A stretch of 64,000 nucleotides of DNA from Burkholderiales bacterium (GCA_016191525.1 JACPOK010000037.1:269119-333118), one strand, 5' to 3'; shown: positions 26,320 to 35,840, counted from the stretch's first letter. A program made the numbers and translations. Notes: generated by a model from the letters alone, not told the origin.

Positions 26320-27414
26320 TTACTTCGCGTTCTGCAGTGACTTGCCGTGGTCCGGCGCGGGCCACAGCCCGCGCGGGCGCATCAGCATCACCACGATCAT
26401 GGCCAGCGCGATCAGCAGCTGGCGCAGGATGGCGGAGTCGAGCCGGCCGCCCGTCATGGCCTGCAGCGGCCCCGCGACGTAGCGCAGCACCTCGGGCAGC
26501 GCCGACAGCAGCACCGCGCCCAGGATCACGCCCGGCAGGTGGCCGATGCCGCCCAGCACCACCATGGCGACGATCATCACCGACTCCATCAGGCTGAACG
26601 ACTCGGGCGAGACGAAGCCCTGGAAGGCGCCGAACATCGAGCCGGCCACGCCGCCGAAGGTGGCGCCCATGCCGAAAGCCAGCAGTTTCATGTTGCGGGT
26701 GTTGATGCCCATGGCCTTGGCAGCGATCTCGTCTTCGCGGATGGCCATCCAGGCGCGGCCGATGCGCGACAGCTCCAGCCGGTGGCAGATGATCACGCTG
26801 CCCACCACCAGCGCCAGGAACAGGTAGTAGTACAGCGAGACCGAGGCGATCTCGAAGCCGCCGACGGTCAGCGGCTTGCCCAGGTTCAGCCCCCAGAAGT
26901 GGATGGCGTCGATCTGGTTCAGGCCCTTGGGGCCGTTGGTGATGTTCACCGGGTGGTCCAGGTTGTTCAGGAACACGCGGATGATTTCGCCGAAGCCAAG
27001 CGTGACGATGGCCAGGTAGTCGCCGCGCAGCTTCAGGGTGGGTGCGCCCAGCAGCACGCCGAACAGGCCGGCGAGCAGGGCTCCGGCGGGGATCACGACC
27101 CACAGCGGCATGTGCAGGCCGTTGGGGAACAACGCGGCGACGGCGGGAAAGGTGTCGGTCAGGTGCGGCGATGCCAAGAGGCCGAACATGTAGGCGCCGA
27201 TGGCATAGAAGGCCACGTAACCCAGGTCCAGCAGGCCGGCGTAACCCACCACGATGTTCAGGCCCAGGGCCAGCAGCACATAGATCAGCGCGGTGTCGGC
27301 GATGCGCACCCAGGCGTTGCCGCCGCTCTGCAGGACGAGCGGCAGGATGATGAGGAACAGGGCGCCGACGGCCATGACCACATGCTTGTTCTGGCGGTTG
27401 ATGAAGTTCATCAT
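26320..27414 (-). CDS. livM: branched-chain amino acid ABC transporter permease LivM
   Basis: 364 residues with about nine hydrophobic membrane segments. GYAGLLDLGYVAFYAIGAY (about 54-72) and the EAA-like GINTRNMKLLAFGMGA near residue 240 are typical LivM motifs. Inner-membrane channel half. GGAG lies just before the start. Second gene of the operon, 12 bp after livH. Confidence 0.94.
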   Translation of the reverse strand: MMNFINRQNKHVVMAVGALFLIILPLVLQSGGNAWVRIADTALIYVLLALGLNIVVGYAGLLDLGYVAFYAIGAYMFGLLASPHLTDTFPAVAALFPNGLHMPLWVVIPAGALLAGLFGVLLGAPTLKLRGDYLAIVTLGFGEIIRVFLNNLDHPVNITNGPKGLNQIDAIHFWGLNLGKPLTVGGFEIASVSLYYYLFLALVVGSVIICHRLELSRIGRAWMAIREDEIAAKAMGINTRNMKLLAFGMGATFGGVAGSMFGAFQGFVSPESFSLMESVMIVAMVVLGGIGHLPGVILGAVLLSALPEVLRYVAGPLQAMTGGRLDSAILRQLLIALAMIVVMLMRPRGLWPAPDHGKSLQNAK

Positions 27415-27426
27415 GTTCGTGGCTCC

Positions 27427-28356
27427 TTAAGCGCGGTCGGCCACACGCTCGCCCAGCAACCCGGAGGGCCGCAGCGTCAGCATGATGATAAGAACGATGA
27501 AAGCGAAGATGTCGGAGTAGTGGCTGCCCAGCACGCCGCCGGTGAGCGCACCGATGTAGCCCGAGCCGATGGATTCGATCAGCCCCAGCAGGATGCCGCC
27601 GACCACCGCGCCGGCGAGGTTGCCGATGCCGCCGAACACCGCCGCGGTGAAGGCCTTCAGCCCGGGCAGGAAGCCCATGGTGTGCTGCACCGTGCCGTAG
27701 TTGGAGGCATACATCACGCCGGCGATGGTGGCCAGCACCGCGCCGATGATGAAGGTGGCGGAGATCACCGTGTCGGGCTTGACGCCCATCAGCGCGGCCA
27801 CCCGCGGGTTCTCCGCCGTGGCGCGCATCGCGCGGCCCATGCGGGTGTAGTTCACCAGGTACATCAGCACGGCGAGCGAAACCGCGGTGAGGCCCAGGAT
27901 CATGATCTGCGTGGCCGTGATCACGGCGCCGCCCACCTGGAAAGGCACCGGCGGCAGCAGCGTGGGATAGGGCTTGTAGTTCGGCTTGAAGATGATCATG
28001 GCCAGCGTCTGCAGCAGGATGGACATGCCGATGGCGGTGATCAGCGGCGCCAGCTTGGGGCTGTTGCGCAGCGGCCGGTAGGCCACCTTCTCGATGATGA
28101 AGTTGAGCATGGCGGCCACCACGCAGGAGACGACCAGCGCCACGACGAGGACGATCCAGCCGGGCATCCAGGGCATGGCTTCCTGGATGGTGACGATCAG
28201 CGCCCAGCTGGTGAGCGCGCCCACCATGAGCACCTCGCCGTGCGCGAAATTGATCAGGTTGATGATGCCGTACACCATGGTGTAGCCCAACGCTACCAAG
28301 GCATACATGCTGCCGAGGACCAGACCGTTGATGATCTGTTGCAGCAGGATTTCCAT
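27427..28356 (-). CDS. livH: branched-chain amino acid ABC transporter permease LivH
   Basis: 309 residues from ATG 28356 with GGAGAAA upstream. Characteristic N-terminus LVLGSMYALVALGYTMVYGI and INFAHGEVLMVG, eight or so membrane spans, and ENPRVAALMGVKPD as the ATPase-contact loop. First gene of the unit; no LivK/LivJ binding-protein gene is in the window, so the receptor is encoded elsewhere. Confidence 0.95.
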   Translation of the reverse strand: MEILLQQIINGLVLGSMYALVALGYTMVYGIINLINFAHGEVLMVGALTSWALIVTIQEAMPWMPGWIVLVVALVVSCVVAAMLNFIIEKVAYRPLRNSPKLAPLITAIGMSILLQTLAMIIFKPNYKPYPTLLPPVPFQVGGAVITATQIMILGLTAVSLAVLMYLVNYTRMGRAMRATAENPRVAALMGVKPDTVISATFIIGAVLATIAGVMYASNYGTVQHTMGFLPGLKAFTAAVFGGIGNLAGAVVGGILLGLIESIGSGYIGALTGGVLGSHYSDIFAFIVLIIMLTLRPSGLLGERVADRA

Positions 28357-28426
28357 ATCAGGTTTCTCCGTTTTTATCGGCTTTTGTCGGCCAGCATGGC
28401 CTTGTGAGCCCCGCCAGCCATCTAGC

Positions 28427-28459
28427 AAAAAACCCGCCAAGATACGCATGGGCGGGTTT
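28427..28459 (-). terminator. Rho-independent terminator after rarA
   Basis: On the minus strand: AAACCCGCC, a 12-nt loop, then GGCGGGTTTTTTGC. The hairpin (28433-28438 / 28451-28456) with a run of six T is placed between the rarA stop and the livH start. Confidence 0.75.
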
Positions 28460-28557
28460 GTGGTGTCGGATTGTAGCCAAGCGACCTGACGGCGAAAAAG
28501 GCCTTCGCGGCGGGGTTTACCCTCGAAGAATGCGCTTTAAGGGCGGTTCTCTACCTA

Positions 28558-29862
28558 TTAGTCTTTCTTATCATTTAATTTCTTGAGTTCTCTCAGCTTA
28601 TCTGCGATGCGGATTTCCAGGCCGCGTTCCACCGGCCGGTAGAACTGCGGCGGCTTCATCCCCTCGGGGAAATAGTTTTCGCCGGCCGCGAAGCCGCCCT
28701 CCTCGTCGTGGGCATAGCGGTAGTCCTTGCCGTAATCCAGGTCCTTCATCAGCTTCGTCGGCGCGTTGCGCAGGTGCATGGGCACGGGGCGGGTGCCGTC
28801 TTTCTTGATGAGGGCCCTGGCCTCGTTGTAGGCGGTGTAGACGGCGTTGGACTTGGGCGCCACGGCCAGGTAGATCACGCATTCGGCCAGCGCCAGCTCG
28901 CCCTCCGGCGTGCCCAGCCGCTCATAGGTTTCGGCCGCGTCCAGCGCCAGCCGCAGCGCGCGCGGGTCGGCCAGGCCGATGTCTTCGGTGGCCATGCGCA
29001 CCAGCCTGCGCGCCATGTAGCGCGGATCGGCACCACCATCGAGCATGCGCACGAACCAGTACAGCGAGGCGTCGGGGTCGGAGCCGCGCACGCTTTTGTG
29101 CAGGGCGCTGATGGTGTCGTAGAACTGCTCGCCGCCCTTGTCGTAGCGCCGCATGCGCTCGCCCAGCACTTTCAGCAGCCAGGCGTCGGTGACTTCCTGC
29201 AGTTTTTCGCTGGCGGCGGCCACTGCCAGTGTCTCGAGCGTGTTGAGCAGGCGGCGCGCGTCGCCGTCGGCGTAGGCCACCAGCCGGTCGAGCGCGGCCT
29301 TTTCGATGGCGGGCACGGCGCCTATGCCTTGCGCCTTGCCGGCGATCTGCTCCAGGTCGCTTTCCGCCAGCGGCTGCAGTACATAGACGGCGGCGCGCGA
29401 CAACAGGGCGGAGTTGACCTCGAATGAAGGGTTTTCCGTGGTCGCGCCGATGAAGGTGAACAGGCCCGACTCCACATGCGGCAGGAAGGCATCCTGCTGG
29501 CTCTTGTTGAAGCGATGCACCTCATCGACGAAGACGATGGTGCGGCGGCCCCCCGAGCCCATGATTCCCTGCGCCACCAGCGCCTGCTCCACCGCCTCGC
29601 GAATGTCCTTCACGCCGCCCAGCACCGCGCTGATGGTGATGAACTGCGCGTCGAACGAATCGGCCATCAGGCGCGCGATGGTCGTCTTGCCGGTGCCGGG
29701 CGGGCCCCAGAGGATGCAGCTGTGCGGCTGGCCCGACTCGAACGCGATGCGCAGCGGCATGCCCTCGCCCAGCAGGTGCTGCTGGCCGACCACTTCGCCC
29801 AGAGTTTTGGGGCGCAGGCGCTCAGCCAGGGGCTGGTGGGCGGAAGGGACGGTTTTGGCCAC
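28558..29862 (-). CDS. rarA: replication-associated recombination protein A (MgsA/RarA)
   Basis: 434-residue AAA+ ATPase of the clamp-loader clade acting at stalled replication forks. RPKTLGEVVGQQHLLG (about 16-31), Walker A GPPGTGKTTIARL (about 53), Walker B IVFVDEVHRFNKSQQ and sensor 1 GATTENPSFE are all present; the C-terminal tetramerisation domain ends in DYGKDYRYAHDE and FYRPVERG, typical of RarA. GTG start. A TATA-like element lies only about 8 nt before the start, so the leader may be very short. Confidence 0.95.
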   Translation of the reverse strand: MAKTVPSAHQPLAERLRPKTLGEVVGQQHLLGEGMPLRIAFESGQPHSCILWGPPGTGKTTIARLMADSFDAQFITISAVLGGVKDIREAVEQALVAQGIMGSGGRRTIVFVDEVHRFNKSQQDAFLPHVESGLFTFIGATTENPSFEVNSALLSRAAVYVLQPLAESDLEQIAGKAQGIGAVPAIEKAALDRLVAYADGDARRLLNTLETLAVAAASEKLQEVTDAWLLKVLGERMRRYDKGGEQFYDTISALHKSVRGSDPDASLYWFVRMLDGGADPRYMARRLVRMATEDIGLADPRALRLALDAAETYERLGTPEGELALAECVIYLAVAPKSNAVYTAYNEARALIKKDGTRPVPMHLRNAPTKLMKDLDYGKDYRYAHDEEGGFAAGENYFPEGMKPPQFYRPVERGLEIRIADKLRELKKLNDKKD

Positions 29863-29886
29863 GTCTGAGTTTATAGTCCGCCCACC

Positions 29887-30247
29887 ATGGAATCAGCTCT
29901 CTCTGCCTTGCTGGGGCGCCATTGTGGGCGGCGCCATCAGCTTCCTGCTCAACCGCCAGCAGTTCGCCAACCAGCTGCGCATCCTGCAGCAGCAGCACAA
30001 GACCGAGTTCATGGCCGAGGAAACGGCGCGCCATTTCCTCAGCCACAGGAGCTTTATCGACCGCTCTTTCGAGACACTGCAGAAAAACCTGGGCGGCTTC
30101 GAGGAAGACGAGCTGAGGAAAATCCTGGTGCGCGCCGGCGCGATCCGCGTTTACCGCGACGATGGCAGCGAGTGGTGGCGTCTGCTCTCGCGCATGGACG
30201 AATACATCGAGCGCAAGGACCTGGCGAAGATCACGCGCGAGATCTGA
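29887..30247 (+). pseudogene. small membrane-anchored protein gene with a one-base frameshift
   Basis: The ATG at 29887 starts MESALSALLG, but the long downstream frame (AIVGGAISFLLNRQQFANQL to the TGA at 30247) is +1 relative to it. Removing one G from the GGGG run at 29913-29916 joins the two into one continuous 119-residue protein: an N-terminal membrane helix, a coiled-coil-like middle and a charged C-terminal half (GSEWWRLLSRMDEY). Either a real inactivating frameshift, a programmed slip, or a sequencing error. Family not recognised. It is divergent from rarA. Confidence 0.65.
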
Positions 30248-30410
30248 AGTTCTTTTGCGGTCCTGCTTTTGTCACGGCGTTGGGGGTACTACCGCACAGG
30301 ATCCGGCCGCACGCGGCCTCTACATTTGCTTACGTGAATGCGGTGCCGAGTTCGCATCACGCCCAAAGCGCTTCTGCGCACCCCAAAACCCGCCTTGATG
30401 GAACCATCCC

Positions 30411-31292
30411 ATGCCTGATCCGATTGCCAAGTGGAATAACCTGCCCAACCTGCTCGATACCTGGATTCTCGACAAGGTCCCTTACGACAACGGCGGCCCA
30501 TCCGATGCTGCGCTGGGAGTGACCGTGACCACCACCGCCTTCACCGTGTCCATGCCCGATGCGGAGGACGAGAACACCGTGTACGACTATTACTGGCTGG
30601 GCCACGACATCACCGTGCGCCAACCGTCCGCGCAAAGCATACTGTCGATTCCCGGCTACGTGAACTACGGCCTGACCTCGGTCATTGCGACGGTGAGTCA
30701 AGTTTCTGAAATCCCGTTAGGCTGCATCGCCGCAAGTGGCCCGGCGAATTCCGGCTCTTCCTCGCCGCTGCGGCCGGGCGGACGGCTGCAACCGGCTGCC
30801 GGCGTCGCCTGCATCGGCACTGCGCCCCTGAGCACCGTGGGCAGCACGTCCTTCAGTTCCAGCCTCTCGCAGAGCGTATCGATCAACGCCGGCTGCTTCG
30901 GGGACACGCCAACGGCGGGCTACTCGCAAACGGTCACGGCTTCCAACTCGCGCAGCTATTCGATCAGCGACGTCACCCTGTACAACAACCAGAGCTCAAC
31001 CAGCGCCCAGTACAACTTCATCATCATGCCGGGCTCGAACCAGTCGATCACGGCGTTCAGCCCTTATGTTCAGCACATCTTTCGCATCGCCGACGATGGG
31101 CAGGGAGCACGCTCCAGTACCCGTGCCACGGCAAGCTACGCGGCCTTCAAGCTGGAACTCAAGGCCCTGCTGGTGATCTGGTGCAAGGATGGCGCGCACT
31201 TCTTCCCCGCCACTGCCACGCGCTACATCCCGGTGATCCAGCCGCCGCCGCCCCAGACTATCCAGTCGACCCAGAACACGGTCGCGGCCTGA
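30411..31292 (+). CDS. hypothetical beta-rich protein paired with a caspase-fold-like gene
   Basis: 293 residues, family not recognised. No signal peptide. The centre (about 140-230) is a Ser/Thr/Asn-rich stretch of alternating polar and hydrophobic residues (STSFSSSLSQSVSINAGCF, then YSQTVTASNSRSYSISDVT), suggesting long beta-hairpins. That pattern is reminiscent of beta-pore-forming toxins, which is a weak hint only. Four Cys are spaced (near 104, 124, 175 and 267). A proline run (PPPP) precedes the C-terminus. No clear Shine-Dalgarno. GC is visibly lower than in flanking housekeeping genes. The next gene starts 16 bp later. Confidence 0.65.
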   Translation: MPDPIAKWNNLPNLLDTWILDKVPYDNGGPSDAALGVTVTTTAFTVSMPDAEDENTVYDYYWLGHDITVRQPSAQSILSIPGYVNYGLTSVIATVSQVSEIPLGCIAASGPANSGSSSPLRPGGRLQPAAGVACIGTAPLSTVGSTSFSSSLSQSVSINAGCFGDTPTAGYSQTVTASNSRSYSISDVTLYNNQSSTSAQYNFIIMPGSNQSITAFSPYVQHIFRIADDGQGARSSTRATASYAAFKLELKALLVIWCKDGAHFFPATATRYIPVIQPPPPQTIQSTQNTVAA

Positions 31293-31308
31293 CGCAAGGA
31301 GCGCGATC

Positions 31309-32016
31309 ATGATCGTCAACCTCGCTCCAGATGACGCGCAGCTAACCACGGCCATCGCCGAGAAATACATGCGGCCCGACGGCATGAGCGATTCCGCCTG
31401 GAATCTGAGGCAGCAGGAATTGGGCAACCGCTGGATTTCCGGCAGCAACGTAAAGCCGGGCCTCGGCGAAAACGTGATGGTGGTGGCCCACGGCGAGGAC
31501 CAAGTCGTCCGCGGCAAGGAGATCAGCACAGAGGGTGGGCCCTGGATCGGCAAGCGGGTCGCGCTGAACGACCTGACGAACTACCAGGAACAGCCCGACA
31601 AGCTGGCCGAAAGGGGCATCTACGACGCCCCGCACCTGGCGACTTTCCTGCAAAAAAACGTACTGCCCGACAATTACAGAGGAACGGTCTACCTCTCGGC
31701 GTGCAAGATTTTCACCACGCAGGCTGGCCAGGTGCCGCAGTATGAATCGGCCTTCGCCAGGAAAGTCGCTGCTGAACTGGCAACCAAACCGGGGTTGGGG
31801 AACGTCAAAGTGCGGTATCAAACCTCAAACGCCATGGACAGGTCGGTCAACAAGATGCCGACCCCCGCCAACAATGATGTCGGCGTCTGGAACGAATCGA
31901 ACCCGCGCGAAAGCGAGGACGAACCCGTAGCCGACCCGGTAGCCGACGGCGCCCCCTCCGGCATCGGCAACCCGGAGCTTGAACTCCCCGCCGAGGAGTC
32001 GGCGGAAGGACTGTGA
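31309..32016 (+). CDS. putative clan CD (caspase-fold, C80-like) cysteine peptidase
   Basis: 235 residues; AAGGAG precedes the ATG. A hydrophobic strand ending in a His-Gly pair (VMVVAHGE, His61) is followed about 70 residues later by a second strand ending in Ser-Ala-Cys (GTVYLSACKI, Cys132). That is the clan CD arrangement of caspases, clostripain and the MARTX cysteine protease domain. After the Cys, FARKVAAEL and VKVRYQTS follow as in C80 domains. The C-terminal 40 residues are acidic and Pro-rich and may be disordered. No signal peptide. It could instead be a CHAT-like or inactive relative. Function unknown. Confidence 0.6.
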   Translation: MIVNLAPDDAQLTTAIAEKYMRPDGMSDSAWNLRQQELGNRWISGSNVKPGLGENVMVVAHGEDQVVRGKEISTEGGPWIGKRVALNDLTNYQEQPDKLAERGIYDAPHLATFLQKNVLPDNYRGTVYLSACKIFTTQAGQVPQYESAFARKVAAELATKPGLGNVKVRYQTSNAMDRSVNKMPTPANNDVGVWNESNPRESEDEPVADPVADGAPSGIGNPELELPAEESAEGL

Positions 32017-32655
32017 TTACTGCTTGATCACGTCCGCACCCTGCGGCGGGCGGAACTGGAAGGCGTCCTGCGGTACCGGCCGGTTGATCTCCATCTTCGA
32101 GAAGGTGATCAGCGAGCGCTGGCCAAAGCTGTCCAGGATGTCCAGCGCGGCGAGTTCATCGCCCCGGAAGCCGACGCGTACGCTGTTGAGCTGCCCGTCC
32201 TTGGCTTTGGGCGTGGCCTGCACCCACTGTAGCCCGTCTTTTTCCGGCGCGGCCTCGATGCTGAAATCCTTCTTCAGCGCCTCCAGGTCGGGCGAGGAAG
32301 CGATCAGGGCGGCAGGGGTGGAGCCCAGCACCGCCGCCTGCCGCCGCTGCGTCACCTGCTTCAGGTCAACGTCGTACAGCCACAGCGTCTGCCCGTCGGC
32401 CACGATGACCTGCTCGAAAGGCTTGCTGTAGTTGAAGCGGAAGTGGTTGGGCCGCGAGAACGCGAAGGTGCCGCTGGATGTCTTGGTGCGCGCGGCCTGT
32501 CCTTCACGGGCCGGCGCCGTGACCACCTGGGTGAAATCCGCCTTGCCGCTTTTGGCGGTCTTCATGAAGTTTTCCAGGCTTTCCAGGCCGCCAGCGCGCA
32601 CCGGCAGTGCACAGGCCGCTATAAAAAGTGTAGCAATCAGTTTTTTCATGAGCAT
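32017..32655 (-). CDS. lolA: outer-membrane lipoprotein carrier protein LolA
   Basis: 212 residues with a signal peptide (MKKLIATLFIAACALPVRA); the start may be the ATG two codons further in. Periplasmic chaperone carrying lipoproteins from LolCDE to LolB. GKADFTQVV near residue 38, SSGTFAFSRPNHFRFNY and DGQTLWLYDVDLKQVTQ are the expected LolA motifs. Lies downstream of ftsK, as in many proteobacteria. The stop abuts the stop of the convergent peptidase-like gene with no gap. Confidence 0.93.
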   Translation of the reverse strand: MLMKKLIATLFIAACALPVRAGGLESLENFMKTAKSGKADFTQVVTAPAREGQAARTKTSSGTFAFSRPNHFRFNYSKPFEQVIVADGQTLWLYDVDLKQVTQRRQAAVLGSTPAALIASSPDLEALKKDFSIEAAPEKDGLQWVQATPKAKDGQLNSVRVGFRGDELAALDILDSFGQRSLITFSKMEINRPVPQDAFQFRPPQGADVIKQ

Positions 32656-32697
32656 CGAAAGTGGCTGCCGGATGGACTCCGGCGGGAGGGGAAAGGT

Positions 32698-35022
32698 TCA
32701 CTCGGCCCGGTTGGGCACGAGGATCTCGCGCTGGCCCGCACCGCTCATCGCGCTGACCAGGCCGGCCTTCTCCATATCTTCCACCAGCCGCGCGGCGCGG
32801 TTGTAACCAATCTTCAGGTGGCGCTGCACCAGCGAGATACTGGCCTTCTTGTTCTTGAGCACCACCTCGACCGCCTGGTCGTACATCGGGTCCTTCTCGC
32901 CGCCCGCATCGCCCAGCAGGTCGCCGTCCTCCCCGTCCACCGTGCCGCCTTCGAGCACGCCCTCGATGTAGTTGGGCTCGCCGCCCTGCTCTTTCAGGAA
33001 AGCCACCACGCGGTGCACCTCCTCGTCGCTGACGAAGGCGCCATGCACGCGGATCGGCAGGCCCGTGCCGCTGGGCATGTAGAGCATGTCGCCCATGCCC
33101 AGCAGCGCCTCGGCGCCCATCTGGTCGAGGATGGTGCGGCTGTCGATCTTGCTGGACACCTGGAAGGCGATGCGGGTCGGGATGTTGGCCTTGATCAGGC
33201 CGGTGATCACGTCCACGCTGGGCCGTTGGGTCGCCAGGATCAGGTGGATGCCGGCGGCCCGCGCCTTCTGCGCCAGCCGAGCGATCAGCTCCTCGATCTT
33301 CTTGCCCACCACCATCATCAGGTCGGCCAGCTCGTCGATCACCACCACGATGTGCGGCAGCCGGTCCAGCGGCTCGGGGCTGTCGGGCGTGAGGCTGAAG
33401 GGGTTGTAGATGAACTGCTCGCGCGCCTTGGCTTCGTCGATCTTGTGGTTGTAGCCGGCCAGGTTGCGCACGCCGAGCTTGGACAGCAGCTTGTAGCGCC
33501 GCTCCATCTCGCCCACGCACCAGTTCAGCCCGTGGGCGGCCTGCCGCATGTCGGTGACTACGGGCGCCAGCAGGTGCGGGATGCCTTCGTAGACCGACAT
33601 TTCCAGCATCTTGGGGTCGATCATCAAGAGGCGCACATCGCGCGCCTCGGCCTTGTACAGCAGCGACAGGATCATGGCGTTGATGCCCACCGACTTGCCG
33701 GAGCCGGTGGTGCCGGCCACCAGCACGTGCGGCATCTTGGCCAGGTCGGCGACGATGGGGTTGCCCACGATGTCCTTGCCGAGCCCCATGGTCAGGAGCG
33801 ACTTGCCTTCGTTGTAGACCTGAGAGCCGAGGATTTCCGACAGCCGGATCGACTGGCGCTTGGCGTTGGGCAACTCCAGCGCCATGTAGTTCTTGCCGGG
33901 GATGGTTTCCACCACGCGGATGGAGACCAGGCTGAGCGAGCGCGCCAGGTCCTTGGCCAGGCCGACGATCTGCGAGCCCTTGACGCCGGTGGCGGGCTCG
34001 ATTTCGTAACGGGTGATGACCGGGCCGGGCTGCGCCAGCACGACGCGCACCTCGACGCCGAAATCCTTGAGCTTCTTCTCGATCAGGCGGCTGGTCATCT
34101 CCAGTGTTTCGCTGGAAACCGTTTCCTGCTTGCCCTGGGGCCCGTCCAGCAGGTCCACCTGCGGCAGCTTGCTGTCGGGCATTTCGGTGAACAGCGGCTT
34201 CTGCCTCTCCTTGGCCACCCGCTCGCTCTTGGGCACGTCCATCACCAGCTGGGGCTCGATCATCACCGGCGTGGGGTGGTGCTCCTCGATCTCGATGCGT
34301 TCTTCCAGCAGGATTTCCTCGCGCTCGCGCGCCGCCTGTTGGCCGAAAGCCAGGTCCTGCGCGCGCTCGCGCTTTTCCTTGCGCGACTCAATGAAGTTGT
34401 CGATGCGGGCGCCGAGGCGCTCGGCCACATGGCTCCATGAAAAACGGAACACCAGCGCCGCGCCCAGCACCACCAGGGCCACGAACACCAGGCCGGAGCC
34501 TGTGAAGCCCAGCCACTTCACGCCGGCCGGCCCCATCAGGTAGCCCAGGGCCCCGCCCGCGTGGTCGGGCAGGCGGGCTTCGAAGCGGTACAGCCGCGAC
34601 CACTCGAGCGCGGTGCTGGCGCACAGCAGCACGGCCAGGCCGACCCAGAAGGCCAGCCGCGTGCGGCTGAAGCGCGGTTGCGCCGGGGGCGGGCCTTCGC
34701 CGCGCATCCAGCGCGCCAGCGTGGACAGCCAGGCGCGCACGCCGGCGGCCAGGCACCACCAGGCGGAAAAACCCAGGAGGAAGTAGCTGGCATCGGCCAG
34801 CCAGGCACCCAGCCGCCCGCCCCAGTTGCGGATGGCGCCGCCGGCGCCTGAAGTGGAGAAGGCCGCGTCCTGGGCCGAATAGCTCACCAGCGCGAGCAGC
34901 CAGAACACCAGGGCCACCAGCCCCAGCACCAGCGCGATTTCATGGGCGAAGCGGCCGACACCGCCACGCTGCGGGCCGCCCTGGGCGGTGGGGTTGTTCA
35001 GGGTGTTGAGCGAGTAGGTCAT
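32698..35022 (-). CDS. ftsK: DNA translocase FtsK
   Basis: 774 residues. The N-terminus has about four membrane helices (residues about 25-185), then a linker shorter than in E. coli with an Arg/Glu-rich coiled part ([10 protein letters not shown]). The RecA-like motor shows Walker [16 protein letters not shown], Walker [16 protein letters not shown] and [12 protein letters not shown]. The C-terminal gamma winged helix (about 705-770) recognises KOPS. Acts at the septum in chromosome dimer resolution. Short linker and length are common in Burkholderiales. Confidence 0.96.
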   Translation of the reverse strand: MTYSLNTLNNPTAQGGPQRGGVGRFAHEIALVLGLVALVFWLLALVSYSAQDAAFSTSGAGGAIRNWGGRLGAWLADASYFLLGFSAWWCLAAGVRAWLSTLARWMRGEGPPPAQPRFSRTRLAFWVGLAVLLCASTALEWSRLYRFEARLPDHAGGALGYLMGPAGVKWLGFTGSGLVFVALVVLGAALVFRFSWSHVAERLGARIDNFIESRKEKRERAQDLAFGQQAAREREEILLEERIEIEEHHPTPVMIEPQLVMDVPKSERVAKERQKPLFTEMPDSKLPQVDLLDGPQGKQETVSSETLEMTSRLIEKKLKDFGVEVRVVLAQPGPVITRYEIEPATGVKGSQIVGLAKDLARSLSLVSIRVVETIPGKNYMALELPNAKRQSIRLSEILGSQVYNEGKSLLTMGLGKDIVGNPIVADLAKMPHVLVAGTTGSGKSVGINAMILSLLYKAEARDVRLLMIDPKMLEMSVYEGIPHLLAPVVTDMRQAAHGLNWCVGEMERRYKLLSKLGVRNLAGYNHKIDEAKAREQFIYNPFSLTPDSPEPLDRLPHIVVVIDELADLMMVVGKKIEELIARLAQKARAAGIHLILATQRPSVDVITGLIKANIPTRIAFQVSSKIDSRTILDQMGAEALLGMGDMLYMPSGTGLPIRVHGAFVSDEEVHRVVAFLKEQGGEPNYIEGVLEGGTVDGEDGDLLGDAGGEKDPMYDQAVEVVLKNKKASISLVQRHLKIGYNRAARLVEDMEKAGLVSAMSGAGQREILVPNRAE

Positions 35023-35056
35023 TGCGCGAGCGCAAGCTTACCGCAACGCTCCACGG

Positions 35057-35731
35057 CTACCCGAGGGTGGTGAGCCGGTCCTTGATCAGCATGGAGCCGT
35101 CTTCGCGGGTCTCGATGAAGCCGCGGTCTTCCAGGTCTTTCATGACCCGGCTGACCATTTCGCGCGAAGCCCCGACCATTTTGGCAATGTCCTGGCGCGA
35201 AATGCGTTCGCGGATGGTCATCAGGCCCTCGCGGTCGGGCGCGGCGAATTCGAGCAGGGCGCGGGCCACGCGGCCATACACGTCCATCAGCGCCAGCGAT
35301 TCGATCTTGCGGTCGGCCTGGCGCAGGCGCTGGACCAGGCCCTTCATGATGGCGTAAGCCATGGAGCTGTTTTCCGGCAGGCAGCGCGCGAACTCGGCGC
35401 GGCCCAGGGCCAGCATGTCCGTCTGCACCTCGGCGCGCACAGTGGCGGAATGGGCCTCGTTGTCGATCAGGCTCATCTCGCCGATGTAGTCGCCGGGCTG
35501 CAGCGTGGCCAGGATGACTTCGCGGCCGCGCTTGTCGGAGGTGACCACGCGCACCCGGCCCGTGAGAATGATGAACAGGGTGTTGGACTTCTCGCCCTGC
35601 TCGACGATCAGTTCGCCGCGCTTGAACCGGCGCTTGACGACGGCCTCAGCCACCGCTTCGGCCTGGTTGGCCGTGAGCAATGCGAACAGCGGCACGCGGC
35701 GTATCAGCTCCAGGTTCGACAGCATCGACAT
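35057..35731 (-). CDS. Crp/Fnr family transcriptional regulator
   Basis: 224 residues from ATG 35731 with GGAGG upstream. The N-terminal cyclic-nucleotide-type beta-roll has GDYIGEMSLIDNEAHSATV near residue 80; the C-terminal winged helix has SRQDIAKMVGASREMVSRVM (about 171-190). No N-terminal FNR cysteines, so not an oxygen-sensing FNR. Effector probably cyclic nucleotide or none. Divergent from trxB, which it may or may not control. Confidence 0.9.
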   Translation of the reverse strand: MSMLSNLELIRRVPLFALLTANQAEAVAEAVVKRRFKRGELIVEQGEKSNTLFIILTGRVRVVTSDKRGREVILATLQPGDYIGEMSLIDNEAHSATVRAEVQTDMLALGRAEFARCLPENSSMAYAIMKGLVQRLRQADRKIESLALMDVYGRVARALLEFAAPDREGLMTIRERISRQDIAKMVGASREMVSRVMKDLEDRGFIETREDGSMLIKDRLTTLG

Positions 35732-35840
35732 CTTGAAAAGCCCTCCTGGCCCGAAGTCCTCGCGATGGGTTCTTACAATCGCATGGATTGAAATTGCCAA
35801 GCAACTCCCGGACCAGTGCCGGTTGATACTTGCGTTCTAG

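Noticed and set aside
26347..28407. 686-codon open frame on the plus strand
   Set aside because: Antisense to livM and livH; product is a His/Gln/Asp-rich artefact.
32443..34440. 665-codon open frame on the plus strand
   Set aside because: Antisense to ftsK; no recognisable motif and biased composition.
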